DNA from: Fumia sp045121595
GTDB lineage: Bacteria > Bacillota > Clostridia > Oscillospirales > Ruminococcaceae
Length of the DNA stretch: 64,000 nt
Reading direction: 5' to 3'
Assembly (NCBI GenBank): GCA_045121595.1
Contig: JBGVGI010000003.1
Span: 62,001 to 126,000, forward strand
In this document: piece after piece, positions 7,428 to 18,600 of the stretch
Numbering within the stretch: the stretch's first letter is position 1
How the letters are laid out: each line of letters begins with the position of its first letter
Translations under genes and position numbers: made by a program
The notes under the pieces: generated by a model
The model's input: the letters and a program-made list of their open reading frames with translations, nothing else
What the model was told of the DNA's origin: nothing
Databases searched by the model: none

Positions 7428-8627
7428 TTAGTCGTTAACGTTGGAAACAACGCCGGAACCTACTGTTCTACCACCTTCACGGATAGCGAAACGGAGGCCT
7501 TCTTCGATAGCGATGGGAGTGATGAGCTCTACATCGAATTCGAGGTTATCACCGGGCATAGCCATTTCTGTTCCGTCAGGAAGAGTGATGATACCTGTAA
7601 CGTCTGTTGTTCTGAAGTAGAACTGAGGACGGTAGTTGTTGAAGAAAGGTTTATGACGTCCGCCTTCTTCTTTCTTCAATACGTATACGGAGCAGTGGAA
7701 TTTTGTATGGGGGTGAATGGAACCGGGTTTACACAAAACCTGACCTCTTTCGATTTCAGTTCTCTGAACACCACGGAGCAAAGCACCGATGTTGTCACCA
7801 GCTTCAGCGTAGTCCAAAATCTTTCTGAACATTTCAACACCTGTAACAACAGATTTCATGCTTTCGTCTTTCAAACCAACGATTTCAACTTCGTCACCAG
7901 TGTTGAGCTGACCTCTTTCAACTCTACCTGTAGCAACTGTACCACGACCTGTGATTGTGAATACGTCTTCTACGGGCATCAAGAAGGGAAGGTCTGCTTT
8001 ACGTTCGGGTGTGGGGATCCAGGAGTCAACGTTGTCCATGAGTTCCAAGATGGGAGCGTATGCAGCGTTTGTAACGTCATCGGGAGCTTCCAAAGCCATA
8101 AGTGCAGAACCACGAACGATAGGTGTATCGTCGCCGGGGAATTCGTACTCGTTTAAGAGTTCACGAATTTCCATTTCTACGAGGTCGAGAAGTTCTTCGT
8201 CGTCAACCTGGTCAGCTTTGTTCATGAATACTACGATGTAAGGTACGCCTACCTGACGGGACAAGAGGATGTGTTCACGAGTCTGAGGCATGGGGCCGTC
8301 AGCAGCGGAAACAACCAAGATAGCGCCGTCCATCTGAGCAGCACCAGTGATCATGTTTTTAACGTAGTCAGCATGGCCGGGGCAGTCAACGTGAGCGTAG
8401 TGACGGTTGTCAGTTTCGTACTCAACGTGAGCTGTGTTGATTGTGATACCACGTTCTCTTTCTTCAGGAGCCTTATCGATCATATCGTAAGCTTCGTACT
8501 GAGCTTTACCCTGCAATGCCAATGTTTTTGTGATTGCAGCTGTAAGAGTTGTTTTACCGTGGTCAACGTGACCGATTGTACCAATGTTAACATGGGGTTT
8601 TGTTCGTTCGAAATGAGCTTTTGCCAT
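7428..8627 (-). CDS. tuf: Elongation factor Tu
   Basis: Translation GTPase of 399 residues that delivers aminoacyl-tRNA to the ribosome. GHVDHGKTT (G1), the RGITI effector region, DCPGHADY (G3), NKAD (G4) and SAL (G5) are all visible, followed by the two beta-barrel domains with GRGTVATGRVERG. Full family length. Last gene of the str operon, 105 bp after fusA. AT-rich spacer 8628-8732 holds an imperfect inverted repeat and a TATAAT-like box, so a separate promoter is possible but not clear. Confidence 0.98.
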   Translation of the reverse strand: MAKAHFERTKPHVNIGTIGHVDHGKTTLTAAITKTLALQGKAQYEAYDMIDKAPEERERGITINTAHVEYETDNRHYAHVDCPGHADYVKNMITGAAQMDGAILVVSAADGPMPQTREHILLSRQVGVPYIVVFMNKADQVDDEELLDLVEMEIRELLNEYEFPGDDTPIVRGSALMALEAPDDVTNAAYAPILELMDNVDSWIPTPERKADLPFLMPVEDVFTITGRGTVATGRVERGQLNTGDEVEIVGLKDESMKSVVTGVEMFRKILDYAEAGDNIGALLRGVQRTEIERGQVLCKPGSIHPHTKFHCSVYVLKKEEGGRHKPFFNNYRPQFYFRTTDVTGIITLPDGTEMAMPGDNLEFDVELITPIAIEEGLRFAIREGGRTVGSGVVSNVND

Positions 8628-8732
8628 TTTTAATTTCCTCCTTTAATCATAGGGACTATTATATTTAGTTTATCAAATCTAAACTAAAATTTCAATAGTT
8701 TTTTAAAAATTTTTACAAAATTTGCTTAAAAA

Positions 8733-10808
8733 TTAAGCTTTTGCTTTCTGAGAAATGATTTTCTCAGCGATAGATTTGGGAACTTCTACGTAATGACTGG
8801 GTTCCATAGTGTACTGACCACGGCCCTGAGTCTTAGAACGAAGGTCTGTAGCGTAACCGAACATTTCGGAAAGCGGAACGAAGGATCTGATTTCCTGAGC
8901 GCCGGCTCTTGCTTCCATACCCTGAATCTGACCACGGCGGGAGTTAAGGTCACCGATAACGTCACCCATGTAATCTTCGGGAACGATAACAGTAACTTTC
9001 ATGATGGGCTCCATAATAACGGAGTTTGCTTTTCTCAAAGCTTCTTTCAAAGCCATAGAACCTGCAATCTTGAACGCCATTTCAGAGGAGTCAACTTCAT
9101 GGTAAGAACCGTCGTAGAGTTCTACTTTGATATCAACTACGGGGTAGCCTGCGAGTACACCAGCCTGCATAGCGCCCTGGATACCCTGGTCAACAGCAGG
9201 AATGTATTCTTTAGGAATGCTACCACCAACGATTTTGTTAACAAACTCGTAACCTTTACCGGATTCGTTGGGTTCAACACGGATCTTAACGTGACCGTAC
9301 TGACCTTTACCACCAGACTGACGAGCGTATTTGTGGTCAACGTCAGCGTTACCGAGAATTGTTTCTCTGTAAGCAACCTGAGGTTTACCAACGTTAGCTT
9401 CTACTTTGAATTCACGGAGCAAACGGTCAACGATGATTTCAAGGTGAAGCTCACCCATACCAGCGATGATTGTCTGACCTGTTTCTTCATCTGTATAAGT
9501 CTTGAAAGTGGGGTCTTCTTCAGCGAGTTTGGAAAGAGCGATACCCATCTTTTCCTGACCTGCTTTAGTTTTGGGCTCGATAGCAACACGGATAACGGGT
9601 TCCGGGAATTCCATAGACTCGAGGATAACTTCGTGTTTAGGATCACAGAGTGTGTCACCTGTTGTTGTTAGTTTGAGACCAACTGCTGCAGCGATATCAC
9701 CTGCGTAGCAAGTTTCGATATCCTGACGGTGGTTAGCGTGCATCATAAGGATACGGCCCATTCTTTCGGATTTACCTTTTACAGAGTTGTAAACGGTAGC
9801 ACCTGCGTCAACAGTACCGGAATATACACGGAAGAAGCAGAGTTTACCAACGAAGGGGTCAGTAGCGATCTTGAATGCGAGAGCTGCAAAAGGCTCTTCA
9901 TCGGAAGAACGTCTTTCTGTTTCTTCACCATCGGGTGTAACACCCTTGATAGCAGCAATATCTGTAGGTGCGGGCATATAGTCAACAACAGCATCGAGAA
10001 GTTTCTGAACACCTTTGTTTCTATAAGCAGTACCGCAGCATACGGGAACGATAGTATTTGCAATAGTTTCTTTACGGATAGCAGCTTTGAGCTCGTCTAT
10101 TGTAATTTCTTCTTCTTCCAAATACTTCATCATGAGATCTTCGTCGTTTGTAGCAACAGCTTCAACGAGTTCAGATCTGTACTGTTCAGCTTTTTCAAGC
10201 ATATCAGCGGGAACATCTGTTACGGAAATGTCGTTACCCAAGTCATCGTTGTAGATGTAGGCTTTCATTTCAAGCAAGTCGATAAGGCCCTTGAAATCGT
10301 CTTCAGCGCCGATGGGGAGCTGAATCGGAACAGCGTTACATTTAAGACGGTCTTTCATCATGTTAACTACGTTGTAGAAGTCAGCACCCATGATGTCCAT
10401 CTTGTTAACGAATGCCATTCTGGGAACCTTATAGTTGTTTGCCTGATGCCATACTGTTTCAGACTGAGGTTCTACACCACCCTTAGCGCAGAAAACAGTT
10501 ACAGAACCGTCAAGTACGCGGAGTGAACGTTCAACTTCTACTGTGAAGTCAACGTGGCCGGGGGTGTCGATGATGTTAACTCTATGGCCTTTCCAAAATG
10601 CTGTTGTAGCAGCAGAAGTAATTGTAATACCTCTTTCCTGCTCCTGAACCATCCAGTCCATTGTAGCAGTACCTTCGTGAGTATCACCGATTTTATGTGT
10701 TTTACCGGTGTAGTAAAGGATACGCTCAGTGGTAGTGGTTTTACCAGCATCGATATGAGCCATAATACCAATATTACGAGTCATTTCCAGAGATACGTCT
10801 CTTGGCAT
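8733..10808 (-). CDS. fusA: Elongation factor G
   Basis: Ribosomal translocase GTPase of 691 residues, full length. G1 AHIDAGKTTTTERIL, the RGITITSAATT effector region, DTPGHVDFT and NKMD are present. Domains II-V follow, with YRETI, the domain IV loop region GGSIPKEYIPAV and a C-terminal domain ending in SYVE-like SHYVEVPKSIAEKI. Lies between rpsG and tuf with about 95 bp to rpsG and no obvious promoter in that gap. Confidence 0.98.
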   Translation of the reverse strand: MPRDVSLEMTRNIGIMAHIDAGKTTTTERILYYTGKTHKIGDTHEGTATMDWMVQEQERGITITSAATTAFWKGHRVNIIDTPGHVDFTVEVERSLRVLDGSVTVFCAKGGVEPQSETVWHQANNYKVPRMAFVNKMDIMGADFYNVVNMMKDRLKCNAVPIQLPIGAEDDFKGLIDLLEMKAYIYNDDLGNDISVTDVPADMLEKAEQYRSELVEAVATNDEDLMMKYLEEEEITIDELKAAIRKETIANTIVPVCCGTAYRNKGVQKLLDAVVDYMPAPTDIAAIKGVTPDGEETERRSSDEEPFAALAFKIATDPFVGKLCFFRVYSGTVDAGATVYNSVKGKSERMGRILMMHANHRQDIETCYAGDIAAAVGLKLTTTGDTLCDPKHEVILESMEFPEPVIRVAIEPKTKAGQEKMGIALSKLAEEDPTFKTYTDEETGQTIIAGMGELHLEIIVDRLLREFKVEANVGKPQVAYRETILGNADVDHKYARQSGGKGQYGHVKIRVEPNESGKGYEFVNKIVGGSIPKEYIPAVDQGIQGAMQAGVLAGYPVVDIKVELYDGSYHEVDSSEMAFKIAGSMALKEALRKANSVIMEPIMKVTVIVPEDYMGDVIGDLNSRRGQIQGMEARAGAQEIRSFVPLSEMFGYATDLRSKTQGRGQYTMEPSHYVEVPKSIAEKIISQKAKA

Positions 10809-10903
10809 AATTTCCTCCTAATTTTTAAAAACATTGCTTTCTTAAAGAAAGCGAATTGAACATATATCCGTTTAACAGGATATAAAACTTCTGTAAAGTA
10901 AAA

Positions 10904-11374
10904 TTACCATCTGAAATGTGCGAAAGCTTTGTTAGCTTCAGCCATTTTGTGAGTATCTTCACGTTTTTTGCATGCTCCACCTGTGTTGTTAAGAGCATCC
11001 ATGATTTCGCCTGCAAGACGTTCCTTCATGGTTTTCTCAGAACGGTTTCTGGAGTAAGTTGTAATCCATCTGAGTCCCAAAGTCTGTCTTCTTTCAGGAC
11101 GAACTTCCATGGGAACCTGGTAGGTAGCACCACCTACACGACGGGATTTAACTTCCAATACGGGCATGATGTTTTCCAAAGCTTCGTTGAAAGCCTCCAA
11201 AGCATCTTTACCTGTTTTCTCGTTTACGATTTCAAAAGCACCGTAAACAATTTTCTGAGCAACACCTTTCTTACCATCAAGCATAATGTTGTTGATAAGA
11301 CGAGTTACCAATTTGGAATTGTACATAGGATCAGGCAAAACGTCACGTTTTGCAATACGACCTCTTCTTGGCAC
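10904..11374 (-). CDS. rpsG: 30S ribosomal protein S7
   Basis: Small-subunit protein of 156 residues that binds the 3' domain of 16S rRNA. PRRGRIAKRDVLPDPMYNSK at the N-terminus and RWITTYSRNRSEKTM are diagnostic. The start is the GTG at 11374. The in-frame ATG six codons upstream lies inside the ribosome binding site (AAGGAGGGAAG), so it is not used. Second gene of the str operon. The 128 bp to rpsL contain no clear signal. Confidence 0.97.
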   Translation of the reverse strand: MPRRGRIAKRDVLPDPMYNSKLVTRLINNIMLDGKKGVAQKIVYGAFEIVNEKTGKDALEAFNEALENIMPVLEVKSRRVGGATYQVPMEVRPERRQTLGLRWITTYSRNRSEKTMKERLAGEIMDALNNTGGACKKREDTHKMAEANKAFAHFRW

Positions 11375-11502
11375 TTTACTTCCCTCCTTCATAAAATGAT
11401 ATCATAGGTACTCGAAAGTAAAATTTCCCCCGTTAAGACCATTTCAAGGTCGCAACATATATTGTTGGGACCATTGTCAGCCTTTACGAAATTACGGAAT
11501 GA

Positions 11503-11928
11503 TTACTTTTTCGCACCAGCTTTCGGACGTTTTGCACCGTATTTGGAACGGGACTGCATTCTGTTGTTAACACCCTGTGTATCCAAAGTACCGCGAATAA
11601 TGTGGTAACGAACACCAGGTAAGTCTTTAACACGTCCGCCACGAATGAGAACTACTGAGTGTTCCTGCAAGTTATGTCCTACTCCGGGAATATAAGCTGA
11701 TACTTCCATTCCGTTTGTGAGCTTAACTCTCGCTACTTTACGCAAAGCAGAGTTAGGCTTCTTGGGAGTCATAGTTCTAACTGCTGTACAAACGCCTCTC
11801 TTCTGGGGAGAAGACTGATCTGTAGGCTGCTTTTTCATGGAGTTGAATCCACGGTTCAAAGCAGGAGCAGTAGACTTGTTAACCTGAGTTTCTCTTCCTT
11901 TTCTAACAAGCTGGTTAAAGGTTGGCAT
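11503..11928 (-). CDS. rpsL: 30S ribosomal protein S12
   Basis: Ribosomal decoding-centre protein of 141 residues. The conserved segments TPKKPNSALRKVARVKL and YIPGVGHNLQEHS, with the Lys of KPNSA (PKKPNSA) associated with streptomycin sensitivity, are present. AAGGAGGTGCCAT precedes the ATG. First gene of the str operon, directly behind a strong promoter. The small L7Ae-like gene often found between rpoC and rpsL in Firmicutes is absent. Confidence 0.98.
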   Translation of the reverse strand: MPTFNQLVRKGRETQVNKSTAPALNRGFNSMKKQPTDQSSPQKRGVCTAVRTMTPKKPNSALRKVARVKLTNGMEVSAYIPGVGHNLQEHSVVLIRGGRVKDLPGVRYHIIRGTLDTQGVNNRMQSRSKYGAKRPKAGAKK

Positions 11929-11997
11929 ATGGCACCTCCTTACTTCAATTTCTATGCTTTCACAGGGTATGGACCCTATTACCCAACATACTCAATT

Positions 11998-12026
11998 ATT
12001 GTACCACCAATCTTTAAAAAAGTCAA
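11998..12026 (-). promoter_or_regulatory. Promoter of the rpsL-rpsG-fusA-tuf operon
   Basis: Read on the minus strand, TTGACT (12026-12021) and TACAAT (12003-11998) with a 17-bp spacer. The leader to rpsL is about 60 nt and carries the near-palindrome GGGTCCATACCC. Confidence 0.8.
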
Positions 12027-12106
12027 TCTTTTTGTGTAAAATCGGCATTTTGACAACATTGACAGAAAAAAACTGCCCTTAGATGTATATTTTACCCCAA
12101 AACGCA

Positions 12107-12131
12107 GAAAAAGTCGGGAGTTTCTCCCGAC
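12107..12131 (-). terminator. rpoC terminator
   Basis: GTCGGGAG-AAA-CTCCCGAC hairpin followed by TTTTT on the minus strand, just after the rpoC stop. It separates rpoBC from the str operon. Confidence 0.9.
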
Positions 12132-12142
12132 TTTTCTTTATA

Positions 12143-15100
12143 TTACTGTTCGATAGGTTCTATAGTTTCAACCTTTGTGGGAACAACAGAAACGTCATTG
12201 TAGCAGGACATACCTGTACCTGCGGGAACGAGTTTACCGATAATAACGTTTTCTTTAAGACCCATAAGGTGGTCAACCTTACCTTTGATAGCAGCTTCTG
12301 TGAGTACCTTTGTTGTTTCCTGGAAGGAAGCAGCAGAAAGGAAGCTTTCAGTAGCAAGAGACGCTTTTGTGATACCGAGAAGTACGGGTTCGAAGGTGAT
12401 AAGGGAAAGACCCATTTCACCTGCGTCAATTCTTTCCTGAATTCTCTGGTTTTCACGATATACGTCGCCACGTTCCATAACGGAGCCTGAAAGGAGTTCA
12501 GTGCTGCCGGGGCTTACGATTCTTACCTTCTTCATCATCTGGCGTACGATAACTTCGATATGCTTATCGTTGATATCAACACCCTGCAAACGGTAAGTTT
12601 TCTGTACTTCAGCAATAAGGTAGTTCTGAACTTCCTGTTCGCCTTTGACAGCGAGGATATCGTGAGGGTTAACGCTACCTTCAGTGAGGGAGTCACCAAG
12701 AGCAACCTCAGCACCTTCAAGCACTTTAATCTTAAAGCCGTAAGGAATTGTATAGCGGCGGGATTCTTCCTCGTTTGTAACCACAACAACACGCTGACGT
12801 TTTTCTTCGTCGAAGCTGATCTTACCACCGATTTCAGTGATAATAGCACTGTTTTTGGGTTTTCTTCCTTCGAAGAGTTCAACGATTCTGGGAAGACCCT
12901 GTGTAATATCTTCTGCGTTCGCGATACCACCGGTATGGAACGTTCTCATTGTAAGCTGTGTACCGGGCTCACCGATAGACTGAGCGGCGATAACACCAAC
13001 AGCCTCACCGACTGCGATGGGTTTACCGTTAGCAAGGTTGGAGCCGTAACATTTAGCACAGATACCCTGAGGTGAACGACAAGAAAGGATGGAACGGATT
13101 TCAACGGAGGTAGCACCTGCTTTGATAATCTTTTCAGCATCGCTTTCGTCCATAATCTTGTCTTTGGAAACGAGCACTTCGCCCGTTTTGGGGTCAACGA
13201 AGTCGTTAACAAGGTATCTGCCCTGCAAACGTTCTGTCAAAGGCTCGATCATTTCATTGCCTTCTCTGATATCGTGTACCCAGATACCTTCGTGGCATCC
13301 GCAGTCTTCCTGACGGATGATTACGTCCTGAGATACGTCAACAAGACGTCTTGTGAGGTAACCTGAGTCAGCGGTACGGAGCGCTGTATCGGCAAGACCT
13401 TTACGCGCACCACGGGAAGAAATGAAGTATTCGAGGATATTAAGACCTTCACGGTAGTTAGACTTAATGGGAACTTCGATTGTAGTACCTGCAGTATTTG
13501 CAATAAGACCACGCATACCTGCAAGCTGTCTGATCTGGTTGATGCTACCACGAGCACCTGAGTCAGCCATCATATAGATGGGGTTAAAGTTATCAAGGTT
13601 TTCAGTAAGAGCATCGGAAACTTTATTTGTAGTTTCGTTCCAGATTTTGATAACGTGGCCTTTCTTTTCTTCTTCTGTGATAAGACCGCGTTCATACTGA
13701 CGTGTGACTTTAAGAACTGCTTCTTCAGCCTCAGCGAGGAGTTCTTTCTTCTGGGGAGGAATTACAGCGTCGCAAACGGCAACGGTAATAGCACCCTTTG
13801 TAGAATACTTAAAGCCCTGAGCTTTTACTCTGTCGAGCACTTCGGAAGTCTTGGCAGTACCGTGAATACGGATACAACGGTCGATAATTTTACCGAGCTG
13901 TTTCTTGCCAACGAGGAAGTCGATTTCGAGTTTAAGCTGATTTTCTCTGACAGTTCTGTCAACAAAGCCTAAGTTCTGAGGAATCGGGTCGTTGAAGATA
14001 AGTCTTCCGACAGTAGTATCGATAAATCCTGTAAGATTTCCTTTTGTAACGCGTACTTTGATTTTAGCGTGGAGGGTTACAACGCCTTCCTGATAAGCCA
14101 TCAAAGCTTCGTTTACGTCACGGAATACCTTGCCTTCACCCTTATCACCTTCTTTAACCAAAGTAAGGTAGTAAGAACCGAGTACCATATCCTGTGTAGG
14201 AACGGCAACGGGACGTCCGTCGGAGGGTTTGAGCAAGTTATTTGCAGCGAGCATAAGGAAACGTGCTTCTGCCTGAGCTTCAGCGGAAAGAGGTACGTGA
14301 ACAGCCATCTGGTCACCGTCGAAGTCAGCGTTGTAAGCGGTACATACCAAAGGATGAAGCTTCAAAGCACGGCCTTCTACGAGTACGGGTTCAAATGCCT
14401 GAATACCAAGACGGTGAAGTGTAGGCGCACGGTTCAAGAGTACGGGGTGGTCCTTGATAACGATTTCGAGAGCATCCCATACTTCGGGACGTGCTCTGTC
14501 AACCATCTTACGTGCACTCTTGATGTTATTTGCAGCGTTAGTTTCAACGAGTCTCTTCATAACGAAGGGTTTGAAGAGTTCGAGTGCCATTTCTTTAGGC
14601 AAACCACACTGATACATTTTAAGTTCGGGACCAACTACGATAACAGAACGGCCTGAGTAGTCAACACGTTTACCGAGGAGGTTCTGTCTGAAACGTCCCT
14701 GCTTACCTTTAAGCATATCGGAAAGGGATTTCAAAGGACGGTTGTTGGGACCTGTAACGGGACGTCCGCGACGGCCGTTATCGATAAGAGCGTCAACTGC
14801 TTCCTGAAGCATACGTTTTTCGTTACGAACGATGATTTCGGGAGCGTTGAGTTCCAAAAGTCTCTGGAGACGGTTGTTACGGTTGATAACACGGCGGTAA
14901 AGATCGTTTAAATCAGATGACGCAAAACGGCCACCGTCGAGCTGAACCATAGGACGGATATCCGGAGGGATGACGGGGATTACGTCCAAAATCATCCATT
15001 CGGGTTTGTTGCCTGAAAGGCGGAATGCTTCTACACATTCAAGTCTTTTGAGGATACGGATTTTCTTCTGTCCTGTTGCGTCTTTAAGCTGACTTTTAAG

Positions 15101-15667
15101 CTCAACGGACAAAGATTCAAGGTCGAGTTCAGCGAGGAGCTCTTTTACAGACTCAGCGCCCATACCTGCTCTGAAATCGTCCTCGTATTTTTCACGCATA
15201 TCCATATATTCTTTTTCAGAAAGAAGCTGTCCTTTTTCAAGAACTGTATTTCCCGGATCAATTACGATATACTTGCTGAAATACAAAACTTCTTCAAGTC
15301 TTCTGGGAGAGATATCAAGGATAAGACCCATACGGGAGGGGATACCCTTGAAGTACCAGATGTGTGATACGGGTGCTGCGAGCTGGATATGACCCATTCT
15401 TTCACGTCTTACCTTAGCTCTTGTTACTTCAACACCACATTTGTCACAGATTTTACCTTTATAACGTAAACGTTTATATTTTCCACAATGACATTCCCAG
15501 TCCTTGGTCGGACCAAAAATGCGCTCACAGAAAAGGCCGTCACGTTCGGGTTTGAGTGTGCGGTAGTTGATAGTTTCGGGTTTCTTTACTTCGCCGTGGG
15601 ACCAGCTTAAAATCTGGTCGGGAGAAGCAAGACCTATTTTAATAGACTCAAAAACGTTAAATTCCAC
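12143..15667 (-). CDS. rpoC: DNA-directed RNA polymerase subunit beta'
   Basis: Largest catalytic RNA polymerase subunit, 1174 residues, the compact Firmicute form. The N-terminal zinc site CHCGKYKRLRYKGKICDKC, the active-site NADFDGDQMAVH triad near residue 450, and the second zinc cluster CRSPQGICAKCYG near 875 are all visible. AASFQETTKVL near the C-terminus is the conserved trigger/jaw region. Starts 18 bp after rpoB. Confidence 0.98.
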   Translation of the reverse strand: MEFNVFESIKIGLASPDQILSWSHGEVKKPETINYRTLKPERDGLFCERIFGPTKDWECHCGKYKRLRYKGKICDKCGVEVTRAKVRRERMGHIQLAAPVSHIWYFKGIPSRMGLILDISPRRLEEVLYFSKYIVIDPGNTVLEKGQLLSEKEYMDMREKYEDDFRAGMGAESVKELLAELDLESLSVELKSQLKDATGQKKIRILKRLECVEAFRLSGNKPEWMILDVIPVIPPDIRPMVQLDGGRFASSDLNDLYRRVINRNNRLQRLLELNAPEIIVRNEKRMLQEAVDALIDNGRRGRPVTGPNNRPLKSLSDMLKGKQGRFRQNLLGKRVDYSGRSVIVVGPELKMYQCGLPKEMALELFKPFVMKRLVETNAANNIKSARKMVDRARPEVWDALEIVIKDHPVLLNRAPTLHRLGIQAFEPVLVEGRALKLHPLVCTAYNADFDGDQMAVHVPLSAEAQAEARFLMLAANNLLKPSDGRPVAVPTQDMVLGSYYLTLVKEGDKGEGKVFRDVNEALMAYQEGVVTLHAKIKVRVTKGNLTGFIDTTVGRLIFNDPIPQNLGFVDRTVRENQLKLEIDFLVGKKQLGKIIDRCIRIHGTAKTSEVLDRVKAQGFKYSTKGAITVAVCDAVIPPQKKELLAEAEEAVLKVTRQYERGLITEEEKKGHVIKIWNETTNKVSDALTENLDNFNPIYMMADSGARGSINQIRQLAGMRGLIANTAGTTIEVPIKSNYREGLNILEYFISSRGARKGLADTALRTADSGYLTRRLVDVSQDVIIRQEDCGCHEGIWVHDIREGNEMIEPLTERLQGRYLVNDFVDPKTGEVLVSKDKIMDESDAEKIIKAGATSVEIRSILSCRSPQGICAKCYGSNLANGKPIAVGEAVGVIAAQSIGEPGTQLTMRTFHTGGIANAEDITQGLPRIVELFEGRKPKNSAIITEIGGKISFDEEKRQRVVVVTNEEESRRYTIPYGFKIKVLEGAEVALGDSLTEGSVNPHDILAVKGEQEVQNYLIAEVQKTYRLQGVDINDKHIEVIVRQMMKKVRIVSPGSTELLSGSVMERGDVYRENQRIQERIDAGEMGLSLITFEPVLLGITKASLATESFLSAASFQETTKVLTEAAIKGKVDHLMGLKENVIIGKLVPAGTGMSCYNDVSVVPTKVETIEPIEQ

Positions 15668-15685
15668 TTACGACCCCTTCTTTCC

Positions 15686-18600
15686 TTAAAATTCTTCTTC
15701 ATCTTCGCCGTCAAATTCGAAAACGTACTCTTCTTCTTCAAAATCATCGGAATCGTCAAGAACATCTTCTGCATCAGCGGTGATATAGCCTTCCATTTCG
15801 CCGTCTTCAACGTACTTGAATTCTTCTTCGAAATGGCGGTCATCTATTTCTGCACTGTTAAAGGTAATATCGTCATCCTCGTCAAAGTTCTGCTTGAGGT
15901 CGATTTCATTGGACTCTTTGTCAAGTACTTTGACGTCAAGACCCAAGGACTGGAGCTCTTTGATAAGAACTTTGAAGGATTCGGGGATACCTGACTGAGG
16001 TATGTTATGACCTTTAACGATAGCTTCGTAGGTTTTAACACGTCCTACAACGTCGTCAGACTTAACGGTAAGGATTTCCTGCAAGGTGTAAGCCGCACCG
16101 TAAGCTTCGAGTGCCCAAACTTCCATTTCACCGAATCTCTGACCGCCAAACTGTGCTTTACCACCGAGAGGCTGCTGAGTTACGAGTGAGTAAGGACCTG
16201 TGGAACGTGCGTGAATCTTATCGTCAACAAGGTGATGGAGCTTGAGGTAATACATAATACCAACGGTTACGCGGTTATCGAACTGTTCACCTGTACGTCC
16301 GTCGTAAAGAACTGTCTTACCGTCTTCATCAAGACCTGCTTCTCTGAAACAAGCTCTGATATCTTCTTCGTGTGCGCCGTCGAATACGGGAGTCATAATC
16401 TTCCAGCCGAGTGCTTTGGCAGCGTATCCGAGATGCACTTCAAGTACCTGTCCGATGTTCATACGTGAAGGTACGCCCAAGGGGTTAAGAACGATATCCA
16501 AAGGAGTACCGTCGGGGAGGAAGGGCATATCTTCCTGAGGTAAAATTCTGGAAACGACACCCTTGTTACCGTGACGACCAGCCATCTTATCTCCGACGCT
16601 TATCTTACGTTTCTGTGCAACGTAACAACGAACAACCATATTTACACCGGCATTAAGCTCGTTACTGTTTTCTCTTGTGAATACCTTAACGTCAACGATG
16701 ATACCGTATTCACCGTGAGGTACTCTGAGTGAAGTATCACGTACTTCTCTTGCTTTTTCACCGAAGATTGCACGGAGAAGTCTTTCTTCAGCGGTAAGCT
16801 CGGTTTCACCCTTGGGAGTAACCTTACCAACCAAGATATCACCTGCGCGAACTTCAGCACCGATACGGATAATACCACGTTCGTCCAAATCTTTAAGAGC
16901 ATCTTCACCAACGTTGGGGATATCTCTTGTGATTTCTTCCGGACCGAGTTTGGTATCACGTGCTTCGATTTCGTATTCTTCGATATGGATAGAGGTATAA
17001 ACGTCGTCTCTTACAATCTTTTCATTGATAAGAACAGCATCCTCGTAGTTATAACCTTCCCAGGTCATAAAGCCGATGAGGGCATTCTTACCGAGGGAGA
17101 TTTCGCCGTCTGCAGTAGCAGGACCATCAGCGATAACCTGACCTTTTTTAACCTTTTCGCCCTTGTCAACGATAGGACGCTGGTTGATACATGTACCCTG
17201 GTTGGAACGCATAAACTTGATAACGGGATACTCGTGGAGTAAACCTGCATCGTCTTTGATAACGATCTGGTCAGCGGAAACGCTTTCGATGACACCGTCC
17301 TGTTTTGCGAGTACGCAGACACCTGAGTCAACTGCAGCTTTGTATTCCATACCAGTACCAACGATGGGAGATTCAGTTTTCAAAAGCGGAACTGCCTGAC
17401 GCTGCATGTTCGCACCCATCAACGCACGGTTTGCGTCGTCGTTTTCAAGGAAGGGAATCATTGCAGTAGCAACAGATACGAGCATTCTGGGAGATACGTC
17501 CATATAGTCAACACGGCTACTGTCAATCTGCATAATTTCGTCGCGGTAACGAACGTTAACACGGGGACGTGCGAGGCGTCCTTCCTCTGTGAGAGGTTCG
17601 TTAGCCTGTACAACGATTACTTCGTCTTCAACGTCAGCAGTCATATATACAACTTCATCAGTTACAACGCCTGTTTCCTTGTCAACCTTGCGGTAAGGCG
17701 CTTCGATAAAGCCGTATTCGTTAATTCTTGCAAATGTAGCAAGGTAGGAGATAAGACCGATGTTAGGACCTTCAGGAGTTTCGATAGGACACATTCTTCC
17801 GTAGTGAGAATAGTGAACGTCACGAACCTCGAAACTTGCACGGTCTCTGGACAAACCACCCGGACCAAGGGCAGAAAGACGTCTCTTATGAGTAAGCTCT
17901 GCGAGGGGGTTGTTCTGGTCCATGAACTGGCTCAAGGGAGAAGATCCGAAGAATTCCTTGATAGCTGCCATAACGGGACGGATATTGATAAGAGTAGCGG
18001 GTGTTACTTCTTCCATATCCTGAGCCTGCAAGGTCATTCTTTCACGGATAACTCTCTCTGTACGGGAGAAACCGATTCTGAACTGGTTCTGCAAAAGTTC
18101 ACCAACGGGACGGATACGACGGTTACCGAGGTGGTCGATATCGTCAACTGTGCCGAGGCCGTATGCAAGACAGTTCATATAGTTAATAGAAGCGATAATA
18201 TCGTCTTTGATGATATGTTTGGGGATAAGGCGGTTAACGTTTTTCTTGATAAGTTCAACTCTTTCAGCATCATCTTCTGTGCTTTCGAGAATTTCTTTCA
18301 AAACGCTGAAACGAACCTTTTCGTTGATACCGCATTCAGCTTTGTCAATATCAATAAAGTCAGTGATTTCAACCATACCGTTGGAGATAACTTTGATATC
18401 CTTATCTTCAACGCGAACGTATACTGTGGAAACACCAGCCTTTTCGATTTCCAAAGCTTTTTCACGTGTTACAACTTCATTTTCCTCAGCAATAATTTCA
18501 CCTGTAAGCTCGTTTACAACGGGCTGAGCAAGTGTCTGACCTGTAAGTCTTAAAGCAATGCCGAGTTTTTTGTTGTATTTATAACGTCCTACACGGGAAA

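Noticed and set aside
8628..8732. Independent tuf promoter
   Set aside because: A TATAAT-like box is present with an inverted repeat, but no -35 box at a proper distance. It is left unannotated.
7653..10526. Several plus-strand frames of 120-292 codons opposite tuf and fusA
   Set aside because: They are shadows of highly expressed genes with strong codon bias. They show no family motifs and overlap certain genes completely.
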